DNA of 64,000 nt from Gluconacetobacter johannae (GTDB lineage Bacteria; Pseudomonadota; Alphaproteobacteria; Acetobacterales; Acetobacteraceae): assembly GCF_025994435.1 (NCBI RefSeq), contig NZ_BAQK01000036.1, positions 1 through 64,000 on the forward strand, read 5' to 3'. Of the stretch, positions 41,881 through 50,058 are shown in pieces; positions within the stretch are counted from its first letter, which is position 1, and each line of letters begins with the position of its first letter. A program made the position numbers and the translations under genes. Under the pieces are notes generated by a model. That model was not told the DNA's origin and searched no databases. It worked only from the letters and a program-made list of their open reading frames with translations.

Positions 41881-44538
41881 ATGACGGGTGTACCCACGGG
41901 GGCAGGCCCCCTTCGCGCCGCGCGCCGCGCCTCCGACCCTGCTGTCGCCTCGCGCGTCAGGGCGGTTCTCGGCCCCACCAATACCGGCAAGACCCACCTG
42001 GCGATCGAGCGGCTGCTGGCCCATTCCAGCGGCGTCATCGGTTTCCCCCTGCGCCTGCTGGCCCGCGAGAATTACGAACGGATGGTGGCCGCCAAGGGCG
42101 CCGGCGCCGTCGCCCTGATTACCGGCGAGGAAAAGATCATCCCGCCCGGCGCGCGCTGGTTTTCCTGTACCGTCGAGGCCATGCCCCTGGACCGGCTGGC
42201 GGAATTCGTCGCGGTGGATGAAATCCAGCTTTGCGCCGACCCCGATCGCGGACATGTGTTCACCGACCGCCTACTGCACGCGCGCGGCCTGGTCGAGACG
42301 ATGTTCCTGGGCGCCGAGACCATCCGCCCGCTGCTGCGCCGCCTGGTCCCGGGGGTGGAAATCGAAAGCCGCCCCAGGCTCTCCCAGTTGGCCCACATCG
42401 GGGCAAGCAAGCTGACGCGCCTGCCCCCCCGCTCGGCGATCGTCGCGTTTTCGGCGACCGAGGTCTATGCCATCGCCGAACTGATCCGCAGGCGCCGGGG
42501 CGGATGCGCCGTGGTCATGGGACAGTTGTCGCCCCGCACGCGCAACGCGCAGGTCGCCCTCTATCAGGACCGCGAGGTCGATTATCTGGTCGCCACCGAC
42601 GCCATCGGCATGGGCCTGAACATGGACGTCAACCATGTCGCCTTCGCCGGCCTGTCGAAATTCGATGGATCGCGGGCGCGGCCCCTGACATCGGCCGAAA
42701 TCGCCCAGATCGCCGGGCGCGCCGGGCGCGGCATGCGCGACGGCACATTCGGCACGACCGGCACCTGCCCCGCCTTGCCCGACGAGGTGACCGAGGCGGT
42801 GGAAACCCATCGGTTCGACCCGATCGAGCGCCTGTTCTGGCGCAGCAGCGCGCTTGATTTCACCAGTCCCGAGGCCCTTCTGGCCAGCCTGAACCGCCCC
42901 CCGCCGACGTACGGGCTGACCGCCGGCAACGAGGCGTCGGACTTGCTGACATTGTCCAGCCTGTCCGCAATCCCCGATATCCGGAGCCTGACGCGCTCCT
43001 CCGGCGCCACCCGGCTGTTATGGGAAGCCTGCCAGATCCCCGATTTCAGGAAGCTGGGGGATGAAACCCATACCCGCCTGTGCGCGCGCATCTTCACCCA
43101 TGTCATCCGCGACGGCCATGTTCCCGCGGCCTGGATGGAATCCCAGATCGCGGCGTTCGCCCGCCCCGACGGCGATATCGATTCGCTGATGCACCGCCTG
43201 TCGGGGATCCGCGTCTGTTCCTATATCGCGGCACGCCGGGACTGGGTCCGCAATGCCGAGCACTGGCAGGCCCGCGCCCGGGATGTCGAGGACCAGTTGT
43301 CGGATGCGCTGCACGAACGGCTGACGGCCCGTTTCGTCGACCGTCGCGCTGCCTCGCTGATACGGCGGCTGGACGAATCCTCGGGCGGCGACGACCTGCT
43401 GTCCGCCGTCACCACCCAGGGCGAGGTCGTGGTCGAGGGCCATCCGGTCGGCCGGGTGGCCGGGCTGGATCTGGCGCCCGACCCGGAATACGACCATCCC
43501 GATCGGCGCCTGCTGCTGCGCGCCGCGCGGCGGGCGCTGCGCGCGGAAATCCCCCGTCGCGTGCACAGCCTGACCACGGCCGGGGACGACGCATTCGATA
43601 TCTCGCCCGACGGGCGATGCCTGCTGTGGGACGCCGCGCCGATCGCCCGGTTGCGCGGCAGCGACGACCTGCTGCGCCCGCGGATCGACGTGCTGGACAA
43701 TGCCTTCCTCGACGGCGCGCAGCGCGAAAGGATCCGCGCCCGCCTGGCCGCGTGGCTGGATCGGCAGGTCCAGGACATCATGGCCCCACTGTTTGCCGCC
43801 CGTGCCGCGGTCGAGCACGATCCGGCACTGCGCGGCATCGTGCATCGCCTGATGGAACAGGGCGGGGTGGCGATCGGCGGCGACCCCGTGGCCCCCGTGC
43901 TGCGTGGGCGGCTGAAGCCGCTGGGCATCCGGGTGGGGCGTCATGCGATCCTGATGCCCGGCCTGCTGCGCCCCGCCGCCATGCGACTGCGCGCCGTGCT
44001 GATGGCCGCACGGGCGGGGCGACCCCTTCCCGACCTGCCGCCCGTCGGCGCGGTGTCCGTGCCGGTAGACACCCATCGGGACCCGATGCTGACCCGCATG
44101 GGCTGGATCGTGGCCGGCCCGGTACGGCTGCGCCTGGACATCGCGGAAAAATTGTCGGCGGAACTGCGTTGGCGCGCACGCAACGGCCCGGTTCCCCTGC
44201 CCGACGGCCTGCCGTCGCGCCTGGGCGTCCGGCCCGAAGCCGTGGCCGCCATCCTGAAGGCGCTTGACGTCCCCGTCCGTGCCGCCCGTCCGCTGAAGGC
44301 GTGCGAATATGGACCGGCGGCCCCCCCGATGCTGGCCGCGACCCCCGAGGCCCGGCGGCGCCAGCGTCACCAGAATCGTGCGTCTGCCGCCCCGGCGAGG
44401 GCACCCGAGATGGCCGACGAGGTGATACCGGTGGCGATCGTCGCCCGGCCCAGGGCGACCAGCGGACGACGCGCCCCCCCCATCCCCGATGGCCCGTTCG
44501 CCGTCCTTGCGACCCTGAAGAAGCGTCAGTCGTCGTGA
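41881..44538 (+). CDS. SUV3-like superfamily 2 RNA/DNA helicase
   Basis: The 885-residue helicase has Walker A GPTNTGKT (residues 31-38), motif II DEIQ (113-116), motif III FSATE and motif VI QIAGRAGRG. The DEIQ box and overall order match mitochondrial SUV3 and its alphaproteobacterial relatives, which unwind RNA or DNA during RNA turnover. The C-terminal half is less conserved, with a basic, Ala/Arg-rich tail. It overlaps the S4 protein by 4 nt (GTGA) and precedes fdxA, an order kept widely in alphaproteobacteria. ATG 41881 fits the family; the frame is open back to 40441, but that region is antisense to the aminopeptidase. Confidence 0.88.
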   Translation: MTGVPTGAGPLRAARRASDPAVASRVRAVLGPTNTGKTHLAIERLLAHSSGVIGFPLRLLARENYERMVAAKGAGAVALITGEEKIIPPGARWFSCTVEAMPLDRLAEFVAVDEIQLCADPDRGHVFTDRLLHARGLVETMFLGAETIRPLLRRLVPGVEIESRPRLSQLAHIGASKLTRLPPRSAIVAFSATEVYAIAELIRRRRGGCAVVMGQLSPRTRNAQVALYQDREVDYLVATDAIGMGLNMDVNHVAFAGLSKFDGSRARPLTSAEIAQIAGRAGRGMRDGTFGTTGTCPALPDEVTEAVETHRFDPIERLFWRSSALDFTSPEALLASLNRPPPTYGLTAGNEASDLLTLSSLSAIPDIRSLTRSSGATRLLWEACQIPDFRKLGDETHTRLCARIFTHVIRDGHVPAAWMESQIAAFARPDGDIDSLMHRLSGIRVCSYIAARRDWVRNAEHWQARARDVEDQLSDALHERLTARFVDRRAASLIRRLDESSGGDDLLSAVTTQGEVVVEGHPVGRVAGLDLAPDPEYDHPDRRLLLRAARRALRAEIPRRVHSLTTAGDDAFDISPDGRCLLWDAAPIARLRGSDDLLRPRIDVLDNAFLDGAQRERIRARLAAWLDRQVQDIMAPLFAARAAVEHDPALRGIVHRLMEQGGVAIGGDPVAPVLRGRLKPLGIRVGRHAILMPGLLRPAAMRLRAVLMAARAGRPLPDLPPVGAVSVPVDTHRDPMLTRMGWIVAGPVRLRLDIAEKLSAELRWRARNGPVPLPDGLPSRLGVRPEAVAAILKALDVPVRAARPLKACEYGPAAPPMLAATPEARRRQRHQNRASAAPARAPEMADEVIPVAIVARPRATSGRRAPPIPDGPFAVLATLKKRQSS

Positions 44539-44864
44539 GGCGCGAAGCACACGGGGACGCCGCCCCCCAGGAGGCGCAGAGGCTGGATCTATGGTTGTGG
44601 TGCGCGCGTTTCGCCCGCAGCCGCCCCGATTGCGCCCGCATCGCCCAGGCCGGAGCGGTAAGGATCAATCGCCAGCGCACCGAGAAGGCCCATGCCCTGG
44701 TGCGGCCGGGGGATATTCTGACCTTGCCCGCCCCCGGCGGACAGGGCGTCATGGTCCTGCGGATTGTGGCCCTGGCGTCCCGGCGCGGCCCGGCCACCGC
44801 CGCCCGGCTGCTATACGACATCTTCCCGGAACAGGCGTCATCGCCATCATTTGCGGCCGGATAG
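44535..44864 (+). CDS. S4 RNA-binding domain protein (Hsp15-like)
   Basis: The 109-residue protein contains an S4 domain (about residues 13-80; RLDLWLWCARFARSR, then GAVRINRQRTEKAHALVRPGDILTL), as in Hsp15/HslR, which binds stalled 50S subunits with tRNA. The start is GTG 44535, overlapping the helicase stop (GTGA), so translation is coupled. Read-through frames from 44301 are internal to the helicase gene. A hairpin terminator begins on the base after its stop. Its pairing with an RNA helicase suggests a shared role in RNA or ribosome rescue. Confidence 0.87.
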   Translation: MRREAHGDAAPQEAQRLDLWLWCARFARSRPDCARIAQAGAVRINRQRTEKAHALVRPGDILTLPAPGGQGVMVLRIVALASRRGPATAARLLYDIFPEQASSPSFAAG

Positions 44865-44893
44865 AAAGACCGCGTCGGTGGTGCGCGGTCTTT
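44865..44893 (+). terminator. Terminator after the helicase-S4 operon
   Basis: AAAGACCGCG and CGCGGTCTTT (44865-44874, 44884-44893) form a perfect 10 bp stem with a 9 nt loop directly after the S4 stop. Only three Ts end the stem, so it may leak. Confidence 0.75.
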
Positions 44894-44896
44894 GAC

Positions 44897-44925
44897 TTGC
44901 CACGACGTCAAAAGACTTTCATATC
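44897..44925 (+). promoter_or_regulatory. Likely fdxA promoter
   Basis: TTGCCA (44897-44902) and CATATC (44920-44925) are separated by 17 nt, which fits a sigma-70 promoter. The transcript would have a leader of about 90 nt before fdxA. Confidence 0.4.
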
Positions 44926-44976
44926 TGCGCGCATTGTAGGCGAGGACCAGCATGGCCGGCCCCTCGCAGGCCCCCA

Positions 44977-45000
44977 AGGCTGGCAACCTCATGCCAGCCT
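44977..45000 (+). promoter_or_regulatory. Hairpin in the fdxA leader
   Basis: AGGCTGGCA and TGCCAGCCT (44977-44985, 44992-45000) form a perfect 9 bp stem with loop ACCTCA. It ends 21 nt before the fdxA ATG, close to the GGAG ribosome site. No T-run follows, so a leader control or stability element is more likely than a terminator. Confidence 0.55.
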
Positions 45001-45021
45001 CCAGATGATCGGAGACGAACG

Positions 45022-45354
45022 ATGACCTACGTGGTCACCGAAAACTGCATCCGCTGCAAATTCATGGACTGTGTCGAGGTGTGCCCGGTCGACTGCTTCT
45101 ACGCCGGCGACAATTTCCTCGTCATCAATCCCGACGAGTGCATTGATTGCGGCGTGTGCGAGCCCGAATGTCCGGCGGAAGCCATCGTTCCCGACAGCGA
45201 CGACCGTGCCGCGGCCTGGGCCGAGATCAACGCCAGTTATGCCGCCAAATGGCCCAACATCATTCGCAAGGGCACGCCCCCGGCCGACGCCGAGGAATGG
45301 AAGGACAAGCCCAACAAGAAGGATCTGCTGTCGGCCGAGCCGCATAAGGACTGA
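45022..45354 (+). CDS. fdxA: 7Fe ferredoxin FdxA
   Basis: The 110-residue ferredoxin is of the Azotobacter FdI type, with one 3Fe-4S and one 4Fe-4S cluster. Nine cysteines (9, 12, 17, 21, 25, 40, 43, 46, 50) match that family, and the C-terminal 50 residues are the long tail of FdxA proteins. It carries electrons at low potential in the cytoplasm and is usually essential in alphaproteobacteria; its redox partners are not known from this window. GGAG lies upstream of ATG 45022. It has its own leader hairpin and ends at a strong terminator shared with cyoD. Confidence 0.95.
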   Translation: MTYVVTENCIRCKFMDCVEVCPVDCFYAGDNFLVINPDECIDCGVCEPECPAEAIVPDSDDRAAAWAEINASYAAKWPNIIRKGTPPADAEEWKDKPNKKDLLSAEPHKD

Positions 45355-45429
45355 GGCGACACCGCATTCCGACCGGCGGGTCATCTACCCGCCGATCAGC
45401 CCCCGTTTGGGGCCTGGGATAGAAACATG

Positions 45430-45466
45430 AAAAAGGCCGGTGAGGATGATCCTCACCGGCCTTTTT
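45430..45466. terminator. Bidirectional terminator between fdxA and cyoD
   Basis: A 17 bp perfect inverted repeat (45430-45446, 45450-45466) with AAAAA on one side and TTTTTT on the other ends both convergent units. Its outer CATGAAAAAGGCCGG equals the outer part of the purN/ndk terminator. Confidence 0.92.
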
Positions 45467-45541
45467 TCGTATCCCGTATCCGAGGCGCCGCAATGCCCCG
45501 GACAAATGGGCCTGTGGTCGCAACCACAGGCCCCATGAGGA

Positions 45542-45874
45542 TCAACGCGACATCATGTTGATCGCGGTGTCATGCATGATGAACACCGTGCCGGCAATCA
45601 GGATCGCGACGGCCAAGACCGTGAAGATGAAGGCCATGTTGTTCCAGCGCTGCTCGGACGATCCGTTCATGTGCAGGAAGAACACCAGATGAACGACGAC
45701 CTGCACGGCAGCCAGGACCGCGATCGCGATCGCGGTGCCGGCCGGAGAGAAGCTGTGGGCCATGACCAGCCCGAATGCCGCCACCGTCAGCAGAACGGCA
45801 ATCACGAACCCGGTAAGGTAAGACCCTACGCTTCCGTGGCTCTCGCCCGAATGGGCTGTATGTGCATCAGCCAT
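45542..45874 (-). CDS. cyoD: Cytochrome o-type quinol oxidase subunit IV
   Basis: The 110-residue membrane protein has three hydrophobic helices (about 20-45, 50-75, 82-105) and the family stretch VVVHLVFFLHMN. CyoD stabilises the CuB site of the oxidase during assembly. ATG 45874 shares a base with the cyoC stop (TGATG). It is the last gene of the cyoABCD operon; there is no cyoE-like farnesyltransferase after it. Confidence 0.93.
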   Translation of the reverse strand: MADAHTAHSGESHGSVGSYLTGFVIAVLLTVAAFGLVMAHSFSPAGTAIAIAVLAAVQVVVHLVFFLHMNGSSEQRWNNMAFIFTVLAVAILIAGTVFIMHDTAINMMSR

Positions 45875-46479
45875 CAGATCACACTCATCAGATAGACAAA
45901 GGTGAAGACACAGATCCAGACGATGTCCAGGAAGTGCCAGAACAGGCTCAGGCAGGTGAGCTTGTTTATCATCCTCTCGGACAGGACCGTCTTGCCCATG
46001 GACTGGACCATCACGACCGCCATCCACAGAAGGCCGCACGTAACGTGCAGGCCGTGCGTGCCCACCAGCGTGAAGAACGCCGACAGGAAGGCGCTGCGAT
46101 CCGGGCCGTTGCCCTCGGCGACCATGTGAGAGAACTCACGGATTTCCATGAACAGGAAGCCCAGGCCGAGGAGGAACGTGACGGCCAGCCACGTCCGCAT
46201 CGTGCCCACCTTGTTCTGGTGGGCCGAGATCATGCCGAAACCATAGGTGATCGAGCTGAGCAGCAGGATCGCGGTTTCAACTCCGACGCCCGAAAGGTCG
46301 AAGATCTCCTTGCCGGTGGGACCACCGGCAAACTGGTTCCGCATCACCGCGAACACTGCGAACAGCGTTCCGAAGATGAGGCAGTCCGTCATCAGATACA
46401 GCCAGAACCCGAACACCACGGGGGATTCATGGTGTTCGTCGTGGGCGTGGGCCGCATCAGCTGTCATATCGTGCGCCAT
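45874..46479 (-). CDS. cyoC: Cytochrome o-type quinol oxidase subunit III
   Basis: The 201-residue protein has five hydrophobic helices, as expected for quinol oxidase subunit III, and the family motif LFWHFLDIVWICVFTFVY near its end. The first 20 residues are His-rich (ADAAHAHDEHHE), which is common in this subunit. It has no cofactor and helps stabilise subunit I. It overlaps both neighbours by one base (TAATG with cyoB, TGATG with cyoD). Confidence 0.95.
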   Translation of the reverse strand: MAHDMTADAAHAHDEHHESPVVFGFWLYLMTDCLIFGTLFAVFAVMRNQFAGGPTGKEIFDLSGVGVETAILLLSSITYGFGMISAHQNKVGTMRTWLAVTFLLGLGFLFMEIREFSHMVAEGNGPDRSAFLSAFFTLVGTHGLHVTCGLLWMAVVMVQSMGKTVLSERMINKLTCLSLFWHFLDIVWICVFTFVYLMSVI

Positions 46480-48473
46480 TATTCCGCCGCCTGTGCTGCC
46501 ATGAGGTTACGAGTATGCTCGTTCTCGATACGGGCAACTTCCGACACCGGCACATAGTAGTCGATATCGTTGTCGCTGCTCCGCGCGATCACCGTCGCGA
46601 TGACGCCGATCAGGCCGAGAGCCGCCAGCCACCAGATATACCAGATCGCGGCAAAGCCGAGGACCAGGCTGAACATACCGATGAAGAAGCCAGCCGACGT
46701 GTTCTTCGGCATGTGGATCGCCTGGTAGTCCGAACCGGCCGCACGCGTATCAATGCCGGCTTCCTTGTCGTGGGCGAAGGCATCGAGGTCATGCACCGTC
46801 GGGACGACGGCGAAGTTGTAGAACGGCGGCGGGGACGAGGTCGACCATTCCAGCGTGCGCGCATTCCACGGATCGCCCGTCAGGTCGCGGTTTTCCGCCA
46901 GGTTGCGGTCACGAATGGACACATACAGCTGCGTCAGCTGGCAGACCACACCACATGCGATCAGCGTGGCGCCGAAGGCGGCAACCAGCATCCACGGATA
47001 CCAGTCCGGGTTGTCGTAGTGGTTCATGCGACGGGTCATGCCCATGAAGCCCAGGACATAGAGCGGCATGAACGCGAAGTAGAAGCCAACGAACCAGAAC
47101 CAGAACGCCCGCTTGCCCCAGGCTTCGTTCAGCTTGAAGCCGAAAGCCTTCGGGAACCAGAAGTTCATGGCGGCGACATAGCCGAAATACACACCGCCGA
47201 TGATGACGTTGTGGAAGTGGGCGATGACGAACAGGCTGTTGTGCAGGACGAAATCGGCGGCCGGGATGGCGAGCATCACGCCGGTCATTCCACCGATCGA
47301 GAAGGTAATCATGAAGCCGACCACCCAGTACATGATCGCGTGGTACTCGACGCGGCCCTTGTACATGGTGAACAGCCAGTTGAAGATCTTCACGCCCGTC
47401 GGGATCGCGATGACCATCGTCATGATGCCGAAGAACGCATTGACGTTCGGGCCGGCGCCCATGGTGAAGAAGTGGTGAGCCCACACGATCAGCGACAGCA
47501 CCATGATCGAGCAGGTCGCGTAGACCATGGTGTTGTAGCCGAACAGCGGCTTGCGCGAGAACGTCTGCGTGACTTCGGAGAACGCACCGAAGGCAGGCAG
47601 GACCAGGATGTAGACTTCCGGATGGCCCCAGGCCCAGATCAGGCTCAGATAGAGCATCTGGTTGCCGCCGCCATCATTGGTGAAGAAGTGCATGCCCAGA
47701 TAGCGGTCGAGACCCAGCAGGCCCAGCGCCACCGTCAGGATGGGGAACGCCACCATCACCAGCACGGCGGAGCACAGGACGGTCCAGGTGAAGACCGGCA
47801 TCTTCATGAAGGTCATGCCCGGCGCGCGCATCTTCACGATGGTGGTGAAGAAGTTCACGGCGGTCAGCAGGGTGCCCACGCCCGACAGCTGGACGGCCCA
47901 GATATAGTAGTCGACACCGACACCAGGGCTGAACTGCGATTCCGACAGCGGGGGATAGGCCAGCCAGCCGCACTGCGAGAACTCACCGATGAACAGCGAG
48001 ATGTTGATGAGCACGAAACTGACCGTGGTCATCCAGAAGCTGAGCGAGTTCAGGAACGGAAAGGCCACGTCGCGCGCACCGATCTGCAGCGGGACGATCA
48101 CGTTCCAAAGCCCCGTCATGAACGCCATCGCCATGAAGAAGATCATGATGGTGCCATGGGCGGAGAAGATCTGGTCGTAGTGATGCGGCGGCAGGTAGCC
48201 CGGGTTGCCGGCATAGGCCAGCGCGAGCTGCGAGCGCATCATGATGGCGTCCGCGAAGCCACGGAACAGGGCCACCAGCGCCAGGACGATATACATCACG
48301 CCCAGACGCTTGTGGTCGACCGAGGTCAGCCACTCTTTCCAGAGGTAGCCCCACTTGCCGTAATAGGTGATGAGGCCGAACACCGCCAGGCCCGCGATCG
48401 CGGCGCCAGCGAATGTTCCAACAAGAATCGGCACATCAAACGGGATGTCCGACCAGCTTAATTTTCCTAACAT
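46479..48473 (-). CDS. cyoB: Cytochrome o-type quinol oxidase subunit I
   Basis: The 664-residue heme-copper oxidase subunit has about 15 hydrophobic segments. Its heme and copper ligands are visible: His in FSAHGTIM (low-spin heme), His and the crosslinked Tyr in WAWGHPEVYILV, the His pair in VWAHHFFT (CuB), and IAHFHNV for both hemes. The quinol-site Arg/Asp region IMMRSQLALA near residue 80 marks it as a quinol rather than cytochrome c oxidase. It reduces O2 to water and pumps protons. In acetic acid bacteria this enzyme (also named cyaB) accepts electrons that enter through PQQ-dependent dehydrogenases. Confidence 0.97.
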   Translation of the reverse strand: MLGKLSWSDIPFDVPILVGTFAGAAIAGLAVFGLITYYGKWGYLWKEWLTSVDHKRLGVMYIVLALVALFRGFADAIMMRSQLALAYAGNPGYLPPHHYDQIFSAHGTIMIFFMAMAFMTGLWNVIVPLQIGARDVAFPFLNSLSFWMTTVSFVLINISLFIGEFSQCGWLAYPPLSESQFSPGVGVDYYIWAVQLSGVGTLLTAVNFFTTIVKMRAPGMTFMKMPVFTWTVLCSAVLVMVAFPILTVALGLLGLDRYLGMHFFTNDGGGNQMLYLSLIWAWGHPEVYILVLPAFGAFSEVTQTFSRKPLFGYNTMVYATCSIMVLSLIVWAHHFFTMGAGPNVNAFFGIMTMVIAIPTGVKIFNWLFTMYKGRVEYHAIMYWVVGFMITFSIGGMTGVMLAIPAADFVLHNSLFVIAHFHNVIIGGVYFGYVAAMNFWFPKAFGFKLNEAWGKRAFWFWFVGFYFAFMPLYVLGFMGMTRRMNHYDNPDWYPWMLVAAFGATLIACGVVCQLTQLYVSIRDRNLAENRDLTGDPWNARTLEWSTSSPPPFYNFAVVPTVHDLDAFAHDKEAGIDTRAAGSDYQAIHMPKNTSAGFFIGMFSLVLGFAAIWYIWWLAALGLIGVIATVIARSSDNDIDYYVPVSEVARIENEHTRNLMAAQAAE

Positions 48474-48478
48474 CTGTC

Positions 48479-49402
48479 CTATTCCTTCATGTTCATGTCG
48501 GACATCGCGGACTGCACATGCAACATCTTGCCGGTGCTCTTATCCATGACCATGCCGTTGTTGTACTTGGCAACGATCCCGTCAAAGAGGCCCGGTTCGG
48601 CATGCGAGAAATATTCGACCGGGTTCGCCTCGCTCGGCGCGGCCAGCTTCGGATAGTTGGAGCTGTCGAGCTGTTCGGACGAGGCCTTCACCTTCTGAAC
48701 CCAGGCGGCGTAATCGTCGTTGCTCATCGCCAGCGCCCGGAAACGCATGTCGGAGAAGCCGCGGCCGCTGAAGTTCGCGGACTCGCCGGCGTAGTTTCCG
48801 ACTTCGTTCGCGCTCAGGTGGATCTGCGTCTGCATGCCCGCCATGGCATAGACCATCGAGCCCAGCTGCGGGATGAAGAACGAGTTCATGACCGAATCAG
48901 AGGTGATCCGGAATTCGACCGGCGTATTCACCGGGAAGGCGATCTGGTTGACGGTGGCGATCCCCTCGTCGGGGTAGACAAACAGCCATTTCCAGTCGAG
49001 GGCCACGACATCGACGTGGATGGGCTTCACGTTCGCCTCTTCGTCGAGCGGGCGATACGGATCCAGCGAAATGCAGGTCTGGTAGGTCAGGACCGCCAGA
49101 AACAGGATGATGAGGCTGGGAACGACCCAGATCACGACCTCGATCTTGTTCGAATGCGACCATTTCGGCAGGTATTCGGCGTTCGTGTTCGACTGCCGGT
49201 ACTGCCATGCGAACAGCAGCGTCAGGACGATGACCGGCACGACGACCAGCAGCATCGCATAGGTCGCGGTCAGGATCAGGCTCTTTTCCTGAATGCCGAT
49301 CACGCCCTTGGGGTTGAGGGTATCCCAGTCACATCCCGCCAAGAGGAACGCTGAGGATAAACACAATAAATTCGATAATCTTGGCAAGATTTTTTTCTTC
49401 AT
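48479..49402 (-). CDS. cyoA: Cytochrome o-type quinol oxidase subunit II
   Basis: The 307-residue lipoprotein has lipobox FLLAGC with Cys24, two membrane helices (about 40-65 and 85-105) and a periplasmic cupredoxin-like domain. The CuA ligands of cytochrome c oxidases are absent (no CxxxC pattern), as expected for a quinol oxidase. ATG 49402 has GAGG 6 nt upstream; an earlier ATG at 49429 would spoil the signal. It is first in the operon, and a 600 bp non-coding region lies before it. Start codon to start codon, the four genes fit within 3.9 kb. Confidence 0.95.
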   Translation of the reverse strand: MKKKILPRLSNLLCLSSAFLLAGCDWDTLNPKGVIGIQEKSLILTATYAMLLVVVPVIVLTLLFAWQYRQSNTNAEYLPKWSHSNKIEVVIWVVPSLIILFLAVLTYQTCISLDPYRPLDEEANVKPIHVDVVALDWKWLFVYPDEGIATVNQIAFPVNTPVEFRITSDSVMNSFFIPQLGSMVYAMAGMQTQIHLSANEVGNYAGESANFSGRGFSDMRFRALAMSNDDYAAWVQKVKASSEQLDSSNYPKLAAPSEANPVEYFSHAEPGLFDGIVAKYNNGMVMDKSTGKMLHVQSAMSDMNMKE

Positions 49403-49566
49403 CTCACGCCTCGTTGGTTTCGACATCACCCTTGCTCACATGCTCGCTTCGTCCACGGGCTCAAAACAATCACGGTCACGCTTCATGTACGTTACGGGAC
49501 CGGAGTCCCGGCCCCGCCATCCCGCAGTGCCTCACATCAAGTGACATCCAGCCTTCGTCCACCCAT

Positions 49567-49580
49567 CATATTGGAATATG
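49567..49580. promoter_or_regulatory. 14 bp palindrome upstream of cyoA
   Basis: CATATTGGAATATG is a perfect inverted repeat with a GG centre, about 165 bp before the cyoA start. It has the size of a dimeric repressor or activator site. No match to a known consensus is claimed. Confidence 0.35.
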
Positions 49581-49873
49581 AGGTCTCCGTCGGTTCGGTC
49601 CCGTCATGAGTATCCTTCTGCCTTTCGGCCATGATCTCGATCAAGGATTTCCGACCCGACAGCGGCCTCGTCCCTCAGTTTGGACGCGAACGGGTGCAGT
49701 GCCGCCTTGTGGTCTGAAGCGTCTCTCTGCGCAGTTACCCTTTCGTACAGTTCTCTATCTGCCTTATCCGACCGGAACGACCCCGCAGGCAAGACTTCAC
49801 GCAATGTTTCAGTTTATTTCGAAGATAGGCAGGGAGATTTTATAAACCGTTTTAATTCAATAAATTATGCACA

Positions 49874-49888
49874 GTGATCGCCGATCAC
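49874..49888. promoter_or_regulatory. 15 bp palindrome in the cyoA upstream region
   Basis: GTGATCGCCGATCAC has 7 bp perfect arms around one base. It sits in the AT-rich part of the gap, about 470 bp before cyoA and 110 bp beyond the terminator of the Bax-inhibitor-like gene, and is a candidate operator. Confidence 0.35.
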
Positions 49889-49992
49889 ATACGCGTCATC
49901 AAACTCTTTCCCGCGAAGAATAAGTCTTATTTTTGCCGATTTTCCGACCCTGATTTTCAGATTTGTTTTGTGTTTGTTCAGGTTGCCGCGCC

Positions 49993-50029
49993 GACCAAAA
50001 AAAAGCCCCGCCGGTCTGGCGGGGCTTTT
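49993..50029 (-). terminator. Intrinsic terminator of the Bax-inhibitor-1 family gene
   Basis: On the minus strand, AAAAGCCCCGCC-loop-GGCGGGGCTTTT (arms 50018-50029 and 50001-50012) is followed by a run of eight Ts. This makes a strong terminator 30 nt past the stop of the gene at 50059. Confidence 0.93.
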
Positions 50030-50058
50030 CGCTGAGTCGCGGTGAATGTCGCGGGGGC

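Larger units (their letters stand above)
49403..50000. other. Non-coding stretch upstream of cyoA with palindromes
   Basis: This 0.6 kb gap is more AT-rich than its surroundings, especially beyond 49840. Short open frames occur on both strands (for example 49604-49804 minus and 49606-49845 plus), but none has a ribosome site or familiar sequence. It must carry the cyoA promoter, and it contains several inverted repeats: CGGGAC/GTCCCG at 49495-49510 and the two listed separately. A small RNA or decayed gene is possible; nothing proves either. Confidence 0.5.

Noticed and set aside
44897..44925. Reading the fdxA upstream region as a regulatory RNA class such as a riboswitch
   Set aside because: Only one simple hairpin is present and it matches no riboswitch core known to me, so only a leader hairpin is reported.
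46515..48461. 648-codon plus-strand frame opposite cyoB
   Set aside because: Composition is His/Arg/Asp-rich as expected for the complement of a membrane gene; cyoB on the other strand has all catalytic residues.
49604..49845. Short frames on both strands in the cyoA upstream gap
   Set aside because: No ribosome site, no familiar sequence, and frames on both strands overlap; kept only as a possible decayed gene or RNA region.
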